Part shown: positions 1 to 5,859 of the stretch, one piece after another
Numbering within the stretch: the first letter of the stretch is position 1
Layout: each line of letters opens with the position of its first letter
Assembly (NCBI GenBank): GCA_003696465.1
Contig: RFHG01000384.1
Coordinates: 1 to 5,981, forward strand
Direction of reading: 5' to 3'
From: Gammaproteobacteria bacterium
Lineage (GTDB): Bacteria; Pseudomonadota; Gammaproteobacteria; J044
Length of the DNA stretch: 5,981 nucleotides
The notes under the pieces: model-generated
What the model saw: the letters and a program-made list of their open reading frames with translations, nothing else
Databases searched by the model: none
Told to the model about the DNA's origin: nothing
Program-made: the position numbers and the translations under genes

Positions 1-57
1 CCCGTGCCGGCCGCGGGCGCAGGAGCGCGGTTGGCCGGGGCTGCGCAGCAGTCCCGG

Positions 58-239
58 GGGCCGGCAAGGGATGCCGGCCCGTTCATCGTCGGGCAGGGAA
101 GCCCGTCGATGAACCCCCGCAGCGATGCGTCCGCGGACGGGTACCCGCGTAAGCGGACACGGGCCCGGGGTGCCCTTTCTTTGCCCACTTTCTTTGGGCA
201 AGCAAAGAAAGTGGGGCGCACTCGCGCCAGCGAGTGTGC
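58..239. repeat. Cluster of strong inverted repeats (intergenic hairpin element)
   Basis: Four inverted repeats and a palindrome sit in 182 bases. Bases 58-66 pair with 72-80 (9 bp, 5-base loop). Bases 82-94 pair with 101-113 (13 bp, one mismatch, 6-base loop). Bases 129-138 are a perfect 10-base palindrome (GTCCGCGGAC). Bases 184-195 pair with 204-215 (perfect 12 bp, CCCACTTTCTTT, 8-base loop). Bases 216-225 pair with 230-239 (10 bp with one G-T pair). The 12-bp arm has an alternative partner, since TTGCCCA at 181-187 also pairs with TGGGCAA at 195-201. From memory, blocks with this CTTTCTTTGGGCAAGCAAAGAAAG core recur between genes in GC-rich gammaproteobacteria, so a dispersed repeat is the best reading. 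A transcription-terminating or RNA-processing role is possible, but no T-run follows the strongest hairpins. Confidence 0.7.
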
Positions 240-329
240 AACATCTGCGGCCGTAATGGGCCACTACCCACTGAATAGAAAACGAATCAAACCGTCAGCC
301 TGGAGGGCCAGACGCCAAAATCGCCGCAT
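240..329. other. Intergenic spacer downstream of comF
   Basis: This stretch separates the hairpin cluster from the comF stop codon. I see no gene, no clear promoter and no convincing terminator. On the minus strand an imperfect CTGG/CCAG stem near 300-311 is followed by a moderately T-rich stretch, but the stem is too short to call. Confidence 0.5.
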
Positions 330-1040
330 TCATGCCCTCGCCACCGCCCACACCCGCACTTCCTCGACCCCTGCCTGCAGCAGGGCACGGGTCAGCGCCT
401 CGGCCGTGGCCCCGGTGGTCAGAACATCGTCGAACAGCAGAACCCGGGACGGCAATGACCGGCGTACCGCAAAGCTGCCCTTGAGATTGCGCAGTCGCGC
501 CGCCCGCTCAAGCCCGACCTGCGCCGGGGTATCCCGCACTCGGACCACCGCATCGCCGAGCAGGGGCAAACCGGCGTACCGCGCCACCGGCCGCGCCAGT
601 TCCAGGGCCTGGTTGAAACCGCGTCGGACCAGCCGTGCCCGGTGCAGGGGTACCGGCACAATGGCCTCGGCCCAGCCCACATCCGCCTCGGGCAGGTATT
701 CTGCCATCAGGCTGCCGAGCAGGCGGGCATGCTCCAGGGCCTGGTGGTACTTGAGCCGCGGCAGCAGCCAGTCGAGCGGAGGCTCATAACGCCAGGGACT
801 CCATGCCCGGGCAAAAGGTGGCAACCGCCTCTGGCATGCGCCACAGGGTTGCCCACTCGTACCTGCCGGCATCGGAGTGGCACAGCGGGGGCAGGCGGGC
901 AAATTGACCGGAAACAGGGCCCGGCAATCCGCGCACAATCCGTGGCCGGGCATCCCGCACAGGCGACAGCAAAGCAACAGCCGGCCAAGGGCCTTCTGCA
1001 CGCCCGCGACACATACTTTAGAATAGCGCTCCATATTCAT
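330..1040 (-). CDS. comF: ComF family protein (phosphoribosyltransferase-like, DNA uptake/competence)
   Basis: The product is a 236-residue ComF/GntX-type protein, a normal length for the family. Four cysteine pairs near the N-terminus (C25/C28, C36/C39, C50/C53, C66/C69) look like zinc-binding knuckles. A type I phosphoribosyltransferase domain follows: VPVPLH near 128-133, RRGFNQAL near 139-146, and the PRPP-binding loop VLLFDDVLTTGAT near 200-212, whose paired aspartates and TTGAT are intact. ComF is needed for natural transformation in several bacteria and is thought to act in the cytoplasm on incoming single-stranded DNA; its exact reaction is not settled. I chose the ATG at 1040 because GGAG lies 8 bases upstream. 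An in-frame ATG at 1082 would add 14 residues but would overlap the divergent gene. In E. coli the relative gntX has been linked to gluconate use, so competence is the family role, not proven here. Confidence 0.93.
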   Translation of the reverse strand: MNMERYSKVCVAGVQKALGRLLLCCRLCGMPGHGLCADCRALFPVNLPACPRCATPMPAGTSGQPCGACQRRLPPFARAWSPWRYEPPLDWLLPRLKYHQALEHARLLGSLMAEYLPEADVGWAEAIVPVPLHRARLVRRGFNQALELARPVARYAGLPLLGDAVVRVRDTPAQVGLERAARLRNLKGSFAVRRSLPSRVLLFDDVLTTGATAEALTRALLQAGVEEVRVWAVARA

Positions 1041-1048
1041 CGCCCAGT

Positions 1049-1052
1049 CTCC
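1049..1052 (-). promoter_or_regulatory. Ribosome binding site of comF
   Basis: Read on the minus strand this is GGAG, 8 bases before the ATG at 1040. It decides the start in favour of 1040 over the upstream in-frame ATG at 1082. Confidence 0.6.
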
Positions 1053-1060
1053 ATACCGCC

Positions 1061-1462
1061 ATGACCGAAACCGATACGCCACGCGTCATCAGCGCACGCA
1101 GTGCGCGCAATGCCGCCAAGTTCTTCAACTACGGCAACATCATTGCGGTGCTGATCCCCATTCCCTTCGTTGCCCTCTGGTTTGGTGCCTCGATGCTGTT
1201 CTATGCCCTGAACCGGCATCATCCGAACCTGAAGGTCGGCCACTATACCCAGCAGGCCGCCTATCGCTTCTACGCCCTGACCGGCTTCCTGGTCGCCGTG
1301 GGCACCTTCTTCCCGGTGGACATCCGCTACTATCTGGCCTTCTGGGCCCTGTCGGCCGTCATCATCATTCCCTGGTCGATCATCGACCTGCGCCGCATCA
1401 ATCGCGATACCTGGGAGGACATCGTCCTGCCCGCCGAACCGCAGGAGCACCCCCATGGCTGA
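1061..1462 (+). CDS. Small integral membrane protein of unknown function, coupled to bioB
   Basis: The gene encodes 133 residues that I do not recognise as a named family. A hydrophilic, basic N-terminus (about 1-22) is followed by three likely membrane helices near 26-50, 68-86 and 90-110. A charged tail of about 23 residues ends in the EHPHG that overlaps the next gene. The segment between helices one and two (NRHHPNLKVG) carries histidines and basic residues. The stop overlaps the bioB start by 8 bases (ATGGCTGA), so the two genes are probably cotranscribed and translationally coupled. The ATG at 1061 is the only start that keeps the N-terminus, but no clear Shine-Dalgarno precedes it. A weak -10-like TAGAAT lies at 1019-1024 without a good -35. 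A link to biotin synthesis is suggested only by position; a transport or membrane role is possible but unsupported. Confidence 0.85.
   Translation: MTETDTPRVISARSARNAAKFFNYGNIIAVLIPIPFVALWFGASMLFYALNRHHPNLKVGHYTQQAAYRFYALTGFLVAVGTFFPVDIRYYLAFWALSAVIIIPWSIIDLRRINRDTWEDIVLPAEPQEHPHG
1442..1447 (+). promoter_or_regulatory. Ribosome binding site of bioB
   Basis: CAGGAG ends 7 bases before the bioB ATG at 1455 and lies inside the 3' end of the membrane-protein gene. It supports this start and indicates that bioB can be initiated independently as well as by coupling. Confidence 0.75.
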
Positions 1463-2465
1463 GATCCGGCACGACTGGTCCCTGGACGAGATCCAGGCCC
1501 TCTTCGCCCTGCCCTTCAACGACCTCATCTTCCGCGCGCACCAGGTGCACCGCGAACACCATGACCCCAATGCGGTGCAGATGAGTACCCTGCTCTCGAT
1601 CAAGACCGGCGCCTGCCCCGAGGACTGCGCGTACTGCGCGCAAAGCGCTCGCCACGACACCGGGCTGGAACGCGAGCGCCTGCTGCCGCTGGAAGAGGTC
1701 GTCGAGGCCGCGCGTGCCGCACGCGCCGCCGGTGCCAGCCGCTTCTGCATGGGTGCCGCCTGGCGCAACCCTACCGACCGCAACCTCGAACGCGTGATCG
1801 AGATGATCCGGGAGGTGAAGGCACTGGGGCTCGAGGCCTGCGTCACCCTGGGCATGCTCACCACCGACCAGGCCCGCCGCCTGCGCGAGGCGGGACTCGA
1901 CTACTACAACCACAATCTCGACACCTCGCCCGAGTTCTACGGCAACGTCATCACCACCCGCGAGTACGAAGACCGGCTGCGCACGCTCGAGGCCGTGCGC
2001 GAGGCCGGTATCCGGGTCTGCGCCGGCGGTATCCTCGGCATGGGCGAGTCGGCCCGCGACCGGGCCTCGCTGCTGCAACAGCTTGCCAATCTGCCGCGGC
2101 ATCCGGAATCGGTGCCCATCAACCTGCTGGTGCAGGTGGAAGGCACGCCGCTGCATGGCACCGAGAAGCTCGACCCCATCGAATTCGTGCGCACCATTGC
2201 CGTTGCCCGTATCCTGATGCCGGAGTCCGACGTGCGCCTCTCGGCCGGTCGTCAGGAGATGAGCGACGAGATGCAGGCCCTGTGCTTCTTCGCCGGCGCC
2301 AATTCCGTCTTCCACGGCGAGCGGCTGCTCACTACCGGCAACGCCGAAACCGACCGTGACCGCGCCCTGTTCGCCCGCCTCGGCCTACATGCCAGCGAAC
2401 GGACGGAAGATCCGCAGCATCACGCCTGCGGCAGCTTCCTCGCCGAGGGTCACGCCGCCCAATGA
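1455..2465 (+). CDS. bioB: Biotin synthase (radical SAM enzyme)
   Basis: BioB inserts sulfur into dethiobiotin to make biotin, the last step of the pathway, in the cytoplasm. The 336-residue product is near the usual length. The radical SAM cluster motif CPEDCAYC supplies C54, C58 and C61 for the [4Fe-4S] cluster. The second, [2Fe-2S] cluster that serves as sulfur donor has its expected ligands: C98 (RFCMG), C129 (EACVTLG), C189 (RVCAGG) and R261 (VRLSAGR). YNHNLDTSPEFY near 151-162 and the SAGRQEM region near 263-269 are family signatures. All catalytic residues are present, so the enzyme should be active. The start follows a good ribosome site, and the end overlaps bioF by 4 bases (ATGA). 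I see no BirA-type operator or riboswitch upstream; any promoter would have to lie before the membrane-protein gene or inside it. Confidence 0.98.
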   Translation: MAEIRHDWSLDEIQALFALPFNDLIFRAHQVHREHHDPNAVQMSTLLSIKTGACPEDCAYCAQSARHDTGLERERLLPLEEVVEAARAARAAGASRFCMGAAWRNPTDRNLERVIEMIREVKALGLEACVTLGMLTTDQARRLREAGLDYYNHNLDTSPEFYGNVITTREYEDRLRTLEAVREAGIRVCAGGILGMGESARDRASLLQQLANLPRHPESVPINLLVQVEGTPLHGTEKLDPIEFVRTIAVARILMPESDVRLSAGRQEMSDEMQALCFFAGANSVFHGERLLTTGNAETDRDRALFARLGLHASERTEDPQHHACGSFLAEGHAAQ

Positions 2466-3625
2466 GACGCCGCCTGGCGGAGGCACTGCAGGCACGCCGT
2501 CGGGACGGCGCCCTGCGTCGCCGCCCGGTGGTCGACACGCCATCCGGACGTGAACTGGTCATCGACGGCCGCCGCCTGCTGGCCTTTGCCAGCAATGACT
2601 ATCTCGGCCTGGCCAACGACCCGCGGGTGGCCGATGCCTTCCGTCAGGGCATCGATCGCTGGGGCAGCGGCAGCGCTGCCGCACACCTGATTACCGGCCA
2701 CACCCGCGCCCACCAGGCACTGGAAGAGGAACTGGCCGAATTCACCGGCCGCGAGGCGGCCCTGCTCTTCTCCACCGGCTACATGGCCAACCTCGGCACC
2801 ATCCAGGCCCTGACCGGCCGGGGCGACCTGGTCCTCGAGGACCGGCTCAACCATGCCTCGCTGCTCGACGGCGCCCTGCTCTCCGGCGCCCGCCTGCAGC
2901 GCTATGCCCATGCCGACACGCAGGACCTGGCCAGACGCCTGCAACGGGCCGGCGACCGTCCCGCCCTCGTCGTGAGCGATGGTGTCTTCAGCATGGACGG
3001 CGACATCGCCCCCGTCGCGGAACTGGCCGCCATGACGAGGCAGCATGATGCCTGGCTGATGATTGACGATGCCCATGGCCTGGGCGTGCTCGGCCCCGAA
3101 GGGCGCGGCACCACGGCCGGGCTGACGGAGGCAGAGGTACCGGTGCTCGTCGGCACGCTGGGCAAGGCCTTCGGTACCGCCGGTGCCTTTGTGGCCGGCA
3201 GCCGCGAGCTGGTGGAATATCTGGTCAACTTTGCCCGCAGCGCCATCTACACCACGGCCATGCCGGCCGCCCTGGCCGAGGCCACGCGCAAGGCCCTGGA
3301 GCTCGCCCGGAGCGAGGACTGGCGCCGCGAACGGCTGAACGAGCTGACCCGCCAATTCCGCCACGGAGCTGCGGAACTCGGCCTGCCGCTGCTGCCGAGC
3401 ACCAGCCCCATTCAGCCACTCGTGACCGGCAGCAATACCCGCGCCGTTGCCCTGCAGCTGGCCCTGCGCGCAGGGGGTATTCATGTGGTGGCGGTGCGTC
3501 CGCCCACCGTGCCCGAAGGCAGCGCCCGCCTGCGCATCACCTTCAGTGCCGCACACGAGCCGGCGGATGTGGAGCGGTTGCTGGAAGCGCTGGATCGGGC
3601 CTGGTCCGGACTGCCGGAAGACTGA
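2462..3625 (+). CDS. bioF: 8-amino-7-oxononanoate synthase
   Basis: BioF joins pimeloyl-ACP (or pimeloyl-CoA) and L-alanine with loss of CO2 to give 8-amino-7-oxononanoate, the first step of biotin ring assembly. It is a PLP enzyme of the alpha-oxoamine synthase family. The 387 residues match the usual length. Visible landmarks are ASNDYLGL near 43-50, GSGSAAAHLITG near 68-79, the NHASL histidine H131 that stacks on the cofactor, DDAHGLG with D202 and H205, and the Schiff-base lysine K235 in GTLGKAFGTAG. The C-terminal PPTVPEGSARLRI motif is also intact. The ATG overlaps the bioB stop (ATGA), with only a distant GAGGGT 11 bases upstream, so translation probably depends on coupling to bioB. 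The usual following genes bioH, bioC and bioD are absent; instead a convergent radC begins 14 bases after the stop. Confidence 0.98.
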   Translation: MRRRLAEALQARRRDGALRRRPVVDTPSGRELVIDGRRLLAFASNDYLGLANDPRVADAFRQGIDRWGSGSAAAHLITGHTRAHQALEEELAEFTGREAALLFSTGYMANLGTIQALTGRGDLVLEDRLNHASLLDGALLSGARLQRYAHADTQDLARRLQRAGDRPALVVSDGVFSMDGDIAPVAELAAMTRQHDAWLMIDDAHGLGVLGPEGRGTTAGLTEAEVPVLVGTLGKAFGTAGAFVAGSRELVEYLVNFARSAIYTTAMPAALAEATRKALELARSEDWRRERLNELTRQFRHGAAELGLPLLPSTSPIQPLVTGSNTRAVALQLALRAGGIHVVAVRPPTVPEGSARLRITFSAAHEPADVERLLEALDRAWSGLPED

Positions 3626-3639
3626 AGGAACAGCCGGAT

Positions 3640-4311
3640 TCACAGCAACCCTCGCTCGGCCAGCGAAACGCAATCCTCCCCGACCACCACATGGTCGAGC
3701 AGGCGCACATCCACCAGGGACAGCGCATCACGCAGTCGCTGCGTGATGGCGATGTCGGCCCGGCTGGGCTCGGCCACCCCCGAGGGATGGTTGTGCGCCA
3801 CGATCAGGGCCGCCGCATTGTGCCTCAGTGCCGCGCGCACCACCTCGCGCGGGTGCACGCTGGCCCCGTCGATGGTGCCGTGGAACAGCTCCTCGTAGCG
3901 CAGCAGGCGGTGCCGACTGTCCAGGAACAGGCAGGCGAACACCTCCTGCGGCCTATCGCGCAGGCGTGCTCGCAGCCAGCGGCAGGTCACGGCCGGATTC
4001 TCCATGGCCGTGCCGCGCTTCATCGATTCGTGCAGATGCCTGCGCGCCATCTCCAGCACGGCCTGCAGCTGGGCATACTTGGCATCGCCCAGACCACGCA
4101 CCGCGCAGAACTCCTCACGCCCTGCCGTCAGCAGGCCCCGCAGTCCGCCCCAGTGATCGAGCAGCTCGCGCGCCAGATCCACTGCCGAGTGTCCGGCTAC
4201 CCCCGTGCGCAGGAAAATGGCCAGCAGCTCGGCATCGGTCAGCGCCTCCGCCCCATGGGCCAGCAGGCGCTCGCGGGGCCGCTCGCCGGCCGGCCAGTCA
4301 CGAATCGACAT
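3640..4311 (-). CDS. radC: RadC family JAMM/MPN+ domain protein
   Basis: The 223-residue product is a full-length RadC (UPF0758) protein. The N-terminal half holds the conserved RERLL, LTDAELLAIFLRTG (near 24-37) and a helix-hairpin-helix-like segment VRGLGDAKYAQLQA near 71-84, which suggests DNA contact. The C-terminal half is a JAMM/MPN+ metal-binding domain, with the signature AHNHPSG giving H173 and H175 and D186 as the third ligand in PSRAD. Despite the name, the old link of E. coli radC to DNA repair was later withdrawn, and the cellular role is unclear; transcription during natural transformation has been reported for some species. A GGAGG lies 4 bases before the ATG. In many gammaproteobacteria radC is divergent from coaBC and followed by rpmB-rpmG; neither arrangement is present here. 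Confidence 0.96.
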   Translation of the reverse strand: MSIRDWPAGERPRERLLAHGAEALTDAELLAIFLRTGVAGHSAVDLARELLDHWGGLRGLLTAGREEFCAVRGLGDAKYAQLQAVLEMARRHLHESMKRGTAMENPAVTCRWLRARLRDRPQEVFACLFLDSRHRLLRYEELFHGTIDGASVHPREVVRAALRHNAAALIVAHNHPSGVAEPSRADIAITQRLRDALSLVDVRLLDHVVVGEDCVSLAERGLL

Positions 4312-4531
4312 GGGACCTCCCCGTGGGCAGCAGACCCCGAGCCCACACCGGCCATCCTTCGACCACGGGCATCGCGGCCGGCAAGCGCGGGATGGGGGCG
4401 GGATCAGGTAGCGCAGTACACGGATATACGGGAATCGCTCGCATCCTTGCCGTCCAAATCAACTTTTCTTTGCCAACTCCTCGATACTATTCCAGACATC
4501 CCGGCAGCACAATCATCCTGTTCCATTCCCC
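4312..4531. other. Gene-free stretch upstream of radC; composition boundary
   Basis: No convincing gene is visible on either strand. Open frames that cross it have no recognisable motifs and unnatural composition. GC falls from the radC level to a mixed level from about 4420 onward. A -10-like TACTAT at 4485-4490 (plus strand) has only a poor -35 match, and no plus-strand gene follows it. The radC promoter must lie here, but I cannot pick it out. Confidence 0.45.
4316..4320 (-). promoter_or_regulatory. Ribosome binding site of radC
   Basis: On the minus strand GGAGG lies 4 bases before the radC ATG. The spacing is slightly short but fits the start that matches the family N-terminus (MSIRDWP). 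Confidence 0.6.
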
Positions 4532-4678
4532 CTATGCAAGCACCCTGCAAAAACGACCCAAACAAGTAATGGGATCGTGGTTGGGAATGTAGCCGATGAG
4601 ATCGCCGGTGAGGAACAGAAAATTCAACTCTGGAGGTTCCGCGCATAGGGACGACGAGCCACGGAGACTTAGGGTCAT
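4532..4678 (-). pseudogene. Possible remnant of a calcineurin-like metallophosphoesterase gene
   Basis: A 48-codon minus-strand frame (ATG at 4678, TAG at 4532) contains NFLFLTGDLIGYIPNHDPI at residues 19-37. This resembles the conserved block of calcineurin-like phosphoesterases, in which a hydrophobic strand leads into GD, then (I/V)GY, then P followed by N or D residues; the aspartate binds the metal pair. The preceding DxH motif and the later GNHD/E and GHxH motifs of the family are missing, and the frame closes about 14 residues after the match. The simplest reading is a decayed fragment. The match is short, so chance or a genuine small protein cannot be excluded. The overlapping 95-codon frame on the same strand (4404-4691) shows no such motif. 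Confidence 0.35.
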
Positions 4679-4694
4679 GAATGACCCGCATTCA
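4672..4694. repeat. Two overlapping inverted repeats just past the pentapeptide gene
   Basis: GGGTCA at 4672-4677 pairs with TGACCC at 4682-4687 around a TGAA loop. TGAATG at 4678-4683 pairs with CATTCA at 4689-4694 around ACCCG. The two stems share bases and exclude each other. They begin about 8 bases past the stop of the minus-strand gene ending at 4702. No T-run follows, so a classic terminator is unlikely. It could be a weak terminator, a protein site, or an end of an inserted segment. Confidence 0.4.
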
Positions 4695-4701
4695 CCATGC
4701 T

Positions 4702-5859
4702 CTAGCGGAGTTGCTCGGGCCTGACAGTGCTGCCCTCCAGGTTGAGCACCGCATTTGGCGCGATTTCAAGCCCATGCACCACCAGATCCTCAACTACAAG
4801 ATGGCTCAGATCAGCCTTGCCGGTCACTTTGACATTTTGCAATACGAGCTTGCGGATCCTGGCATTACGCAGATCGAGTGCGGCCAGCTCTGTATTGGTC
4901 AGATAGATCTCATTGATCGCGGCATCCTTCACCAAGGCCACGTTGATTGTGCTGTCCCGTACATTGACCTTGTCCGCCTTTACTTTTTCAAGGTCTACCC
5001 GCTCTCCAGGATTGTAGTTCACAATGCTAAGGCTGCCTATTCTGGATTCCCACAAGATAGCGTATTTGGAGTTGTAGAATACCATCCTCTGGTAATCCCC
5101 GCCGCCAAAATCTATCCTGGCTTCGGAGTCCTTAACGCTCACACTACGGATAGTCATATCACCGCCATCAACCTTCTCAAGTCGGCTCGATTCGATCACA
5201 AACGAATCGAATTCTGCTTTACTGAAGACTGAGTAGGGTCCAATGTATGAGTTCTTGATCAGAATCGTAGAGCCTGGAAGGGCCTCTCCGAAATCTAGCC
5301 CCTCATAACCTTTACTGTTGACAATCTCCAGGTCCATTTTGGACTGAAAAAAGTTGGTGTCCCTGATTTCGCAGTTTTCTATCCTGAACCTGCTATCGTG
5401 TAGATTCCTTATCTCGGAATTGACAATATCGCAATTTTTAAAAACTACATTGTCCAATTTTGCACCGACAAACTCTCCCTTATCCATAAAAACATGGTCA
5501 AATACTGCGCCCACAAGATGAGAGTTGGCGAAACTTGTATCGTATATAACGCCGCCATTAAATTTGGCATTTAATATCAGCGCATTTTGCGCGTAGCTGT
5601 CATCCCAATATACGTTATCAAAAATAGCCTTACTTATTTCGCTCCGGGAAATGCTTTCCCTTTTCAGCAGCACGTTTTTCAAGTGCAGAGGGTGTTTCCT
5701 GACATATTCAGTCAATTCACCTGAAGGAAGTTTCAGCACTTCTGCCCATTTGCCTGAAATTTCTGGTGGAGCACTTTCCATGGACATTCCCCATAATATG
5801 GAAGCCAATATCAATACAAAAACAAGAAAAATTGATTGCCTAATCACTCTTCGGATCAT
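4702..5859 (-). CDS. Membrane-anchored pentapeptide-repeat-like protein (function unknown)
   Basis: From the ATG at 5859 the product has 385 residues. A basic start (MIRRVIRQ) leads into a hydrophobic helix at about 9-25, a typical signal anchor, which predicts an N-in, C-out protein with its body in the periplasm. Residues about 97-151 fall into a five-residue rhythm (NAKFN, GGVIY, DTSFA, NSHLV, GAVFD, then KGEFV, GAKLD) with F, L, I or V at the fourth or central position. This is a degenerate pentapeptide repeat, known to build a four-sided right-handed beta-helix. A second strand-rich part (about 268-380, with TELAALDLRNARI and KADLSHLVV) looks like more helix coils. No catalytic motif or lipobox is visible. 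Longer starts (GTG at 5955, ATG at 5943 or 5892) are open but would put a basic tail before the anchor and overlap a better-looking frame. GC is far lower than in radC and the bio genes, which suggests transfer. The partner and role are unknown. Confidence 0.8.
   Translation of the reverse strand: MIRRVIRQSIFLVFVLILASILWGMSMESAPPEISGKWAEVLKLPSGELTEYVRKHPLHLKNVLLKRESISRSEISKAIFDNVYWDDSYAQNALILNAKFNGGVIYDTSFANSHLVGAVFDHVFMDKGEFVGAKLDNVVFKNCDIVNSEIRNLHDSRFRIENCEIRDTNFFQSKMDLEIVNSKGYEGLDFGEALPGSTILIKNSYIGPYSVFSKAEFDSFVIESSRLEKVDGGDMTIRSVSVKDSEARIDFGGGDYQRMVFYNSKYAILWESRIGSLSIVNYNPGERVDLEKVKADKVNVRDSTINVALVKDAAINEIYLTNTELAALDLRNARIRKLVLQNVKVTGKADLSHLVVEDLVVHGLEIAPNAVLNLEGSTVRPEQLR

Noticed and set aside
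82..113. CRISPR-like repeats in the hairpin cluster
   Set aside because: The inverted repeats differ from one another in sequence, and there are no regularly spaced direct repeats.
296..315. Terminator for comF
   Set aside because: The CTGG/CCAG stem has 4 bp and extends only with a bulge; the T-rich stretch beyond it is broken.
4..789. Long plus-strand open frame of 261 codons
   Set aside because: It crosses the hairpin cluster and then runs antisense to comF. Its product is rich in Arg, Ser and Ala with no motif, as expected of a shadow frame in GC-rich DNA.
994..1024. Promoter for the membrane-protein/bio operon (TAGAAT at 1019-1024)
   Set aside because: The -10 resemblance is fair, but the best -35 candidate (TTCTGC at 994-999) is poor and 19 bases away, so I did not list it as a feature.
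1398..2315. Minus-strand frame of 305 codons opposite bioB
   Set aside because: It is antisense to a clearly intact bioB, is rich in His, Gly and Ala, and shows no family motif.
2450..3673. Minus-strand frame of 407 codons opposite bioF
   Set aside because: It mirrors the whole of bioF, which has every catalytic residue. The antisense product is Gly, Gln and Ala rich, a known artefact of high third-position GC.
3691..4592. Two long plus-strand frames opposite radC
   Set aside because: They are shadows of radC, which carries the complete JAMM motif. Their ends run into the gap without recognisable sequence.
4404..4691. Minus-strand frame of 95 codons in the radC gap
   Set aside because: The product shows no motif, helix or ribosome site, and it overlaps a different frame with a phosphoesterase-like match.
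4681..5232. Plus-strand frame of 183 codons opposite the pentapeptide gene
   Set aside because: It is antisense to the repeat protein, whose five-residue periodicity and signal anchor make it the coding strand.
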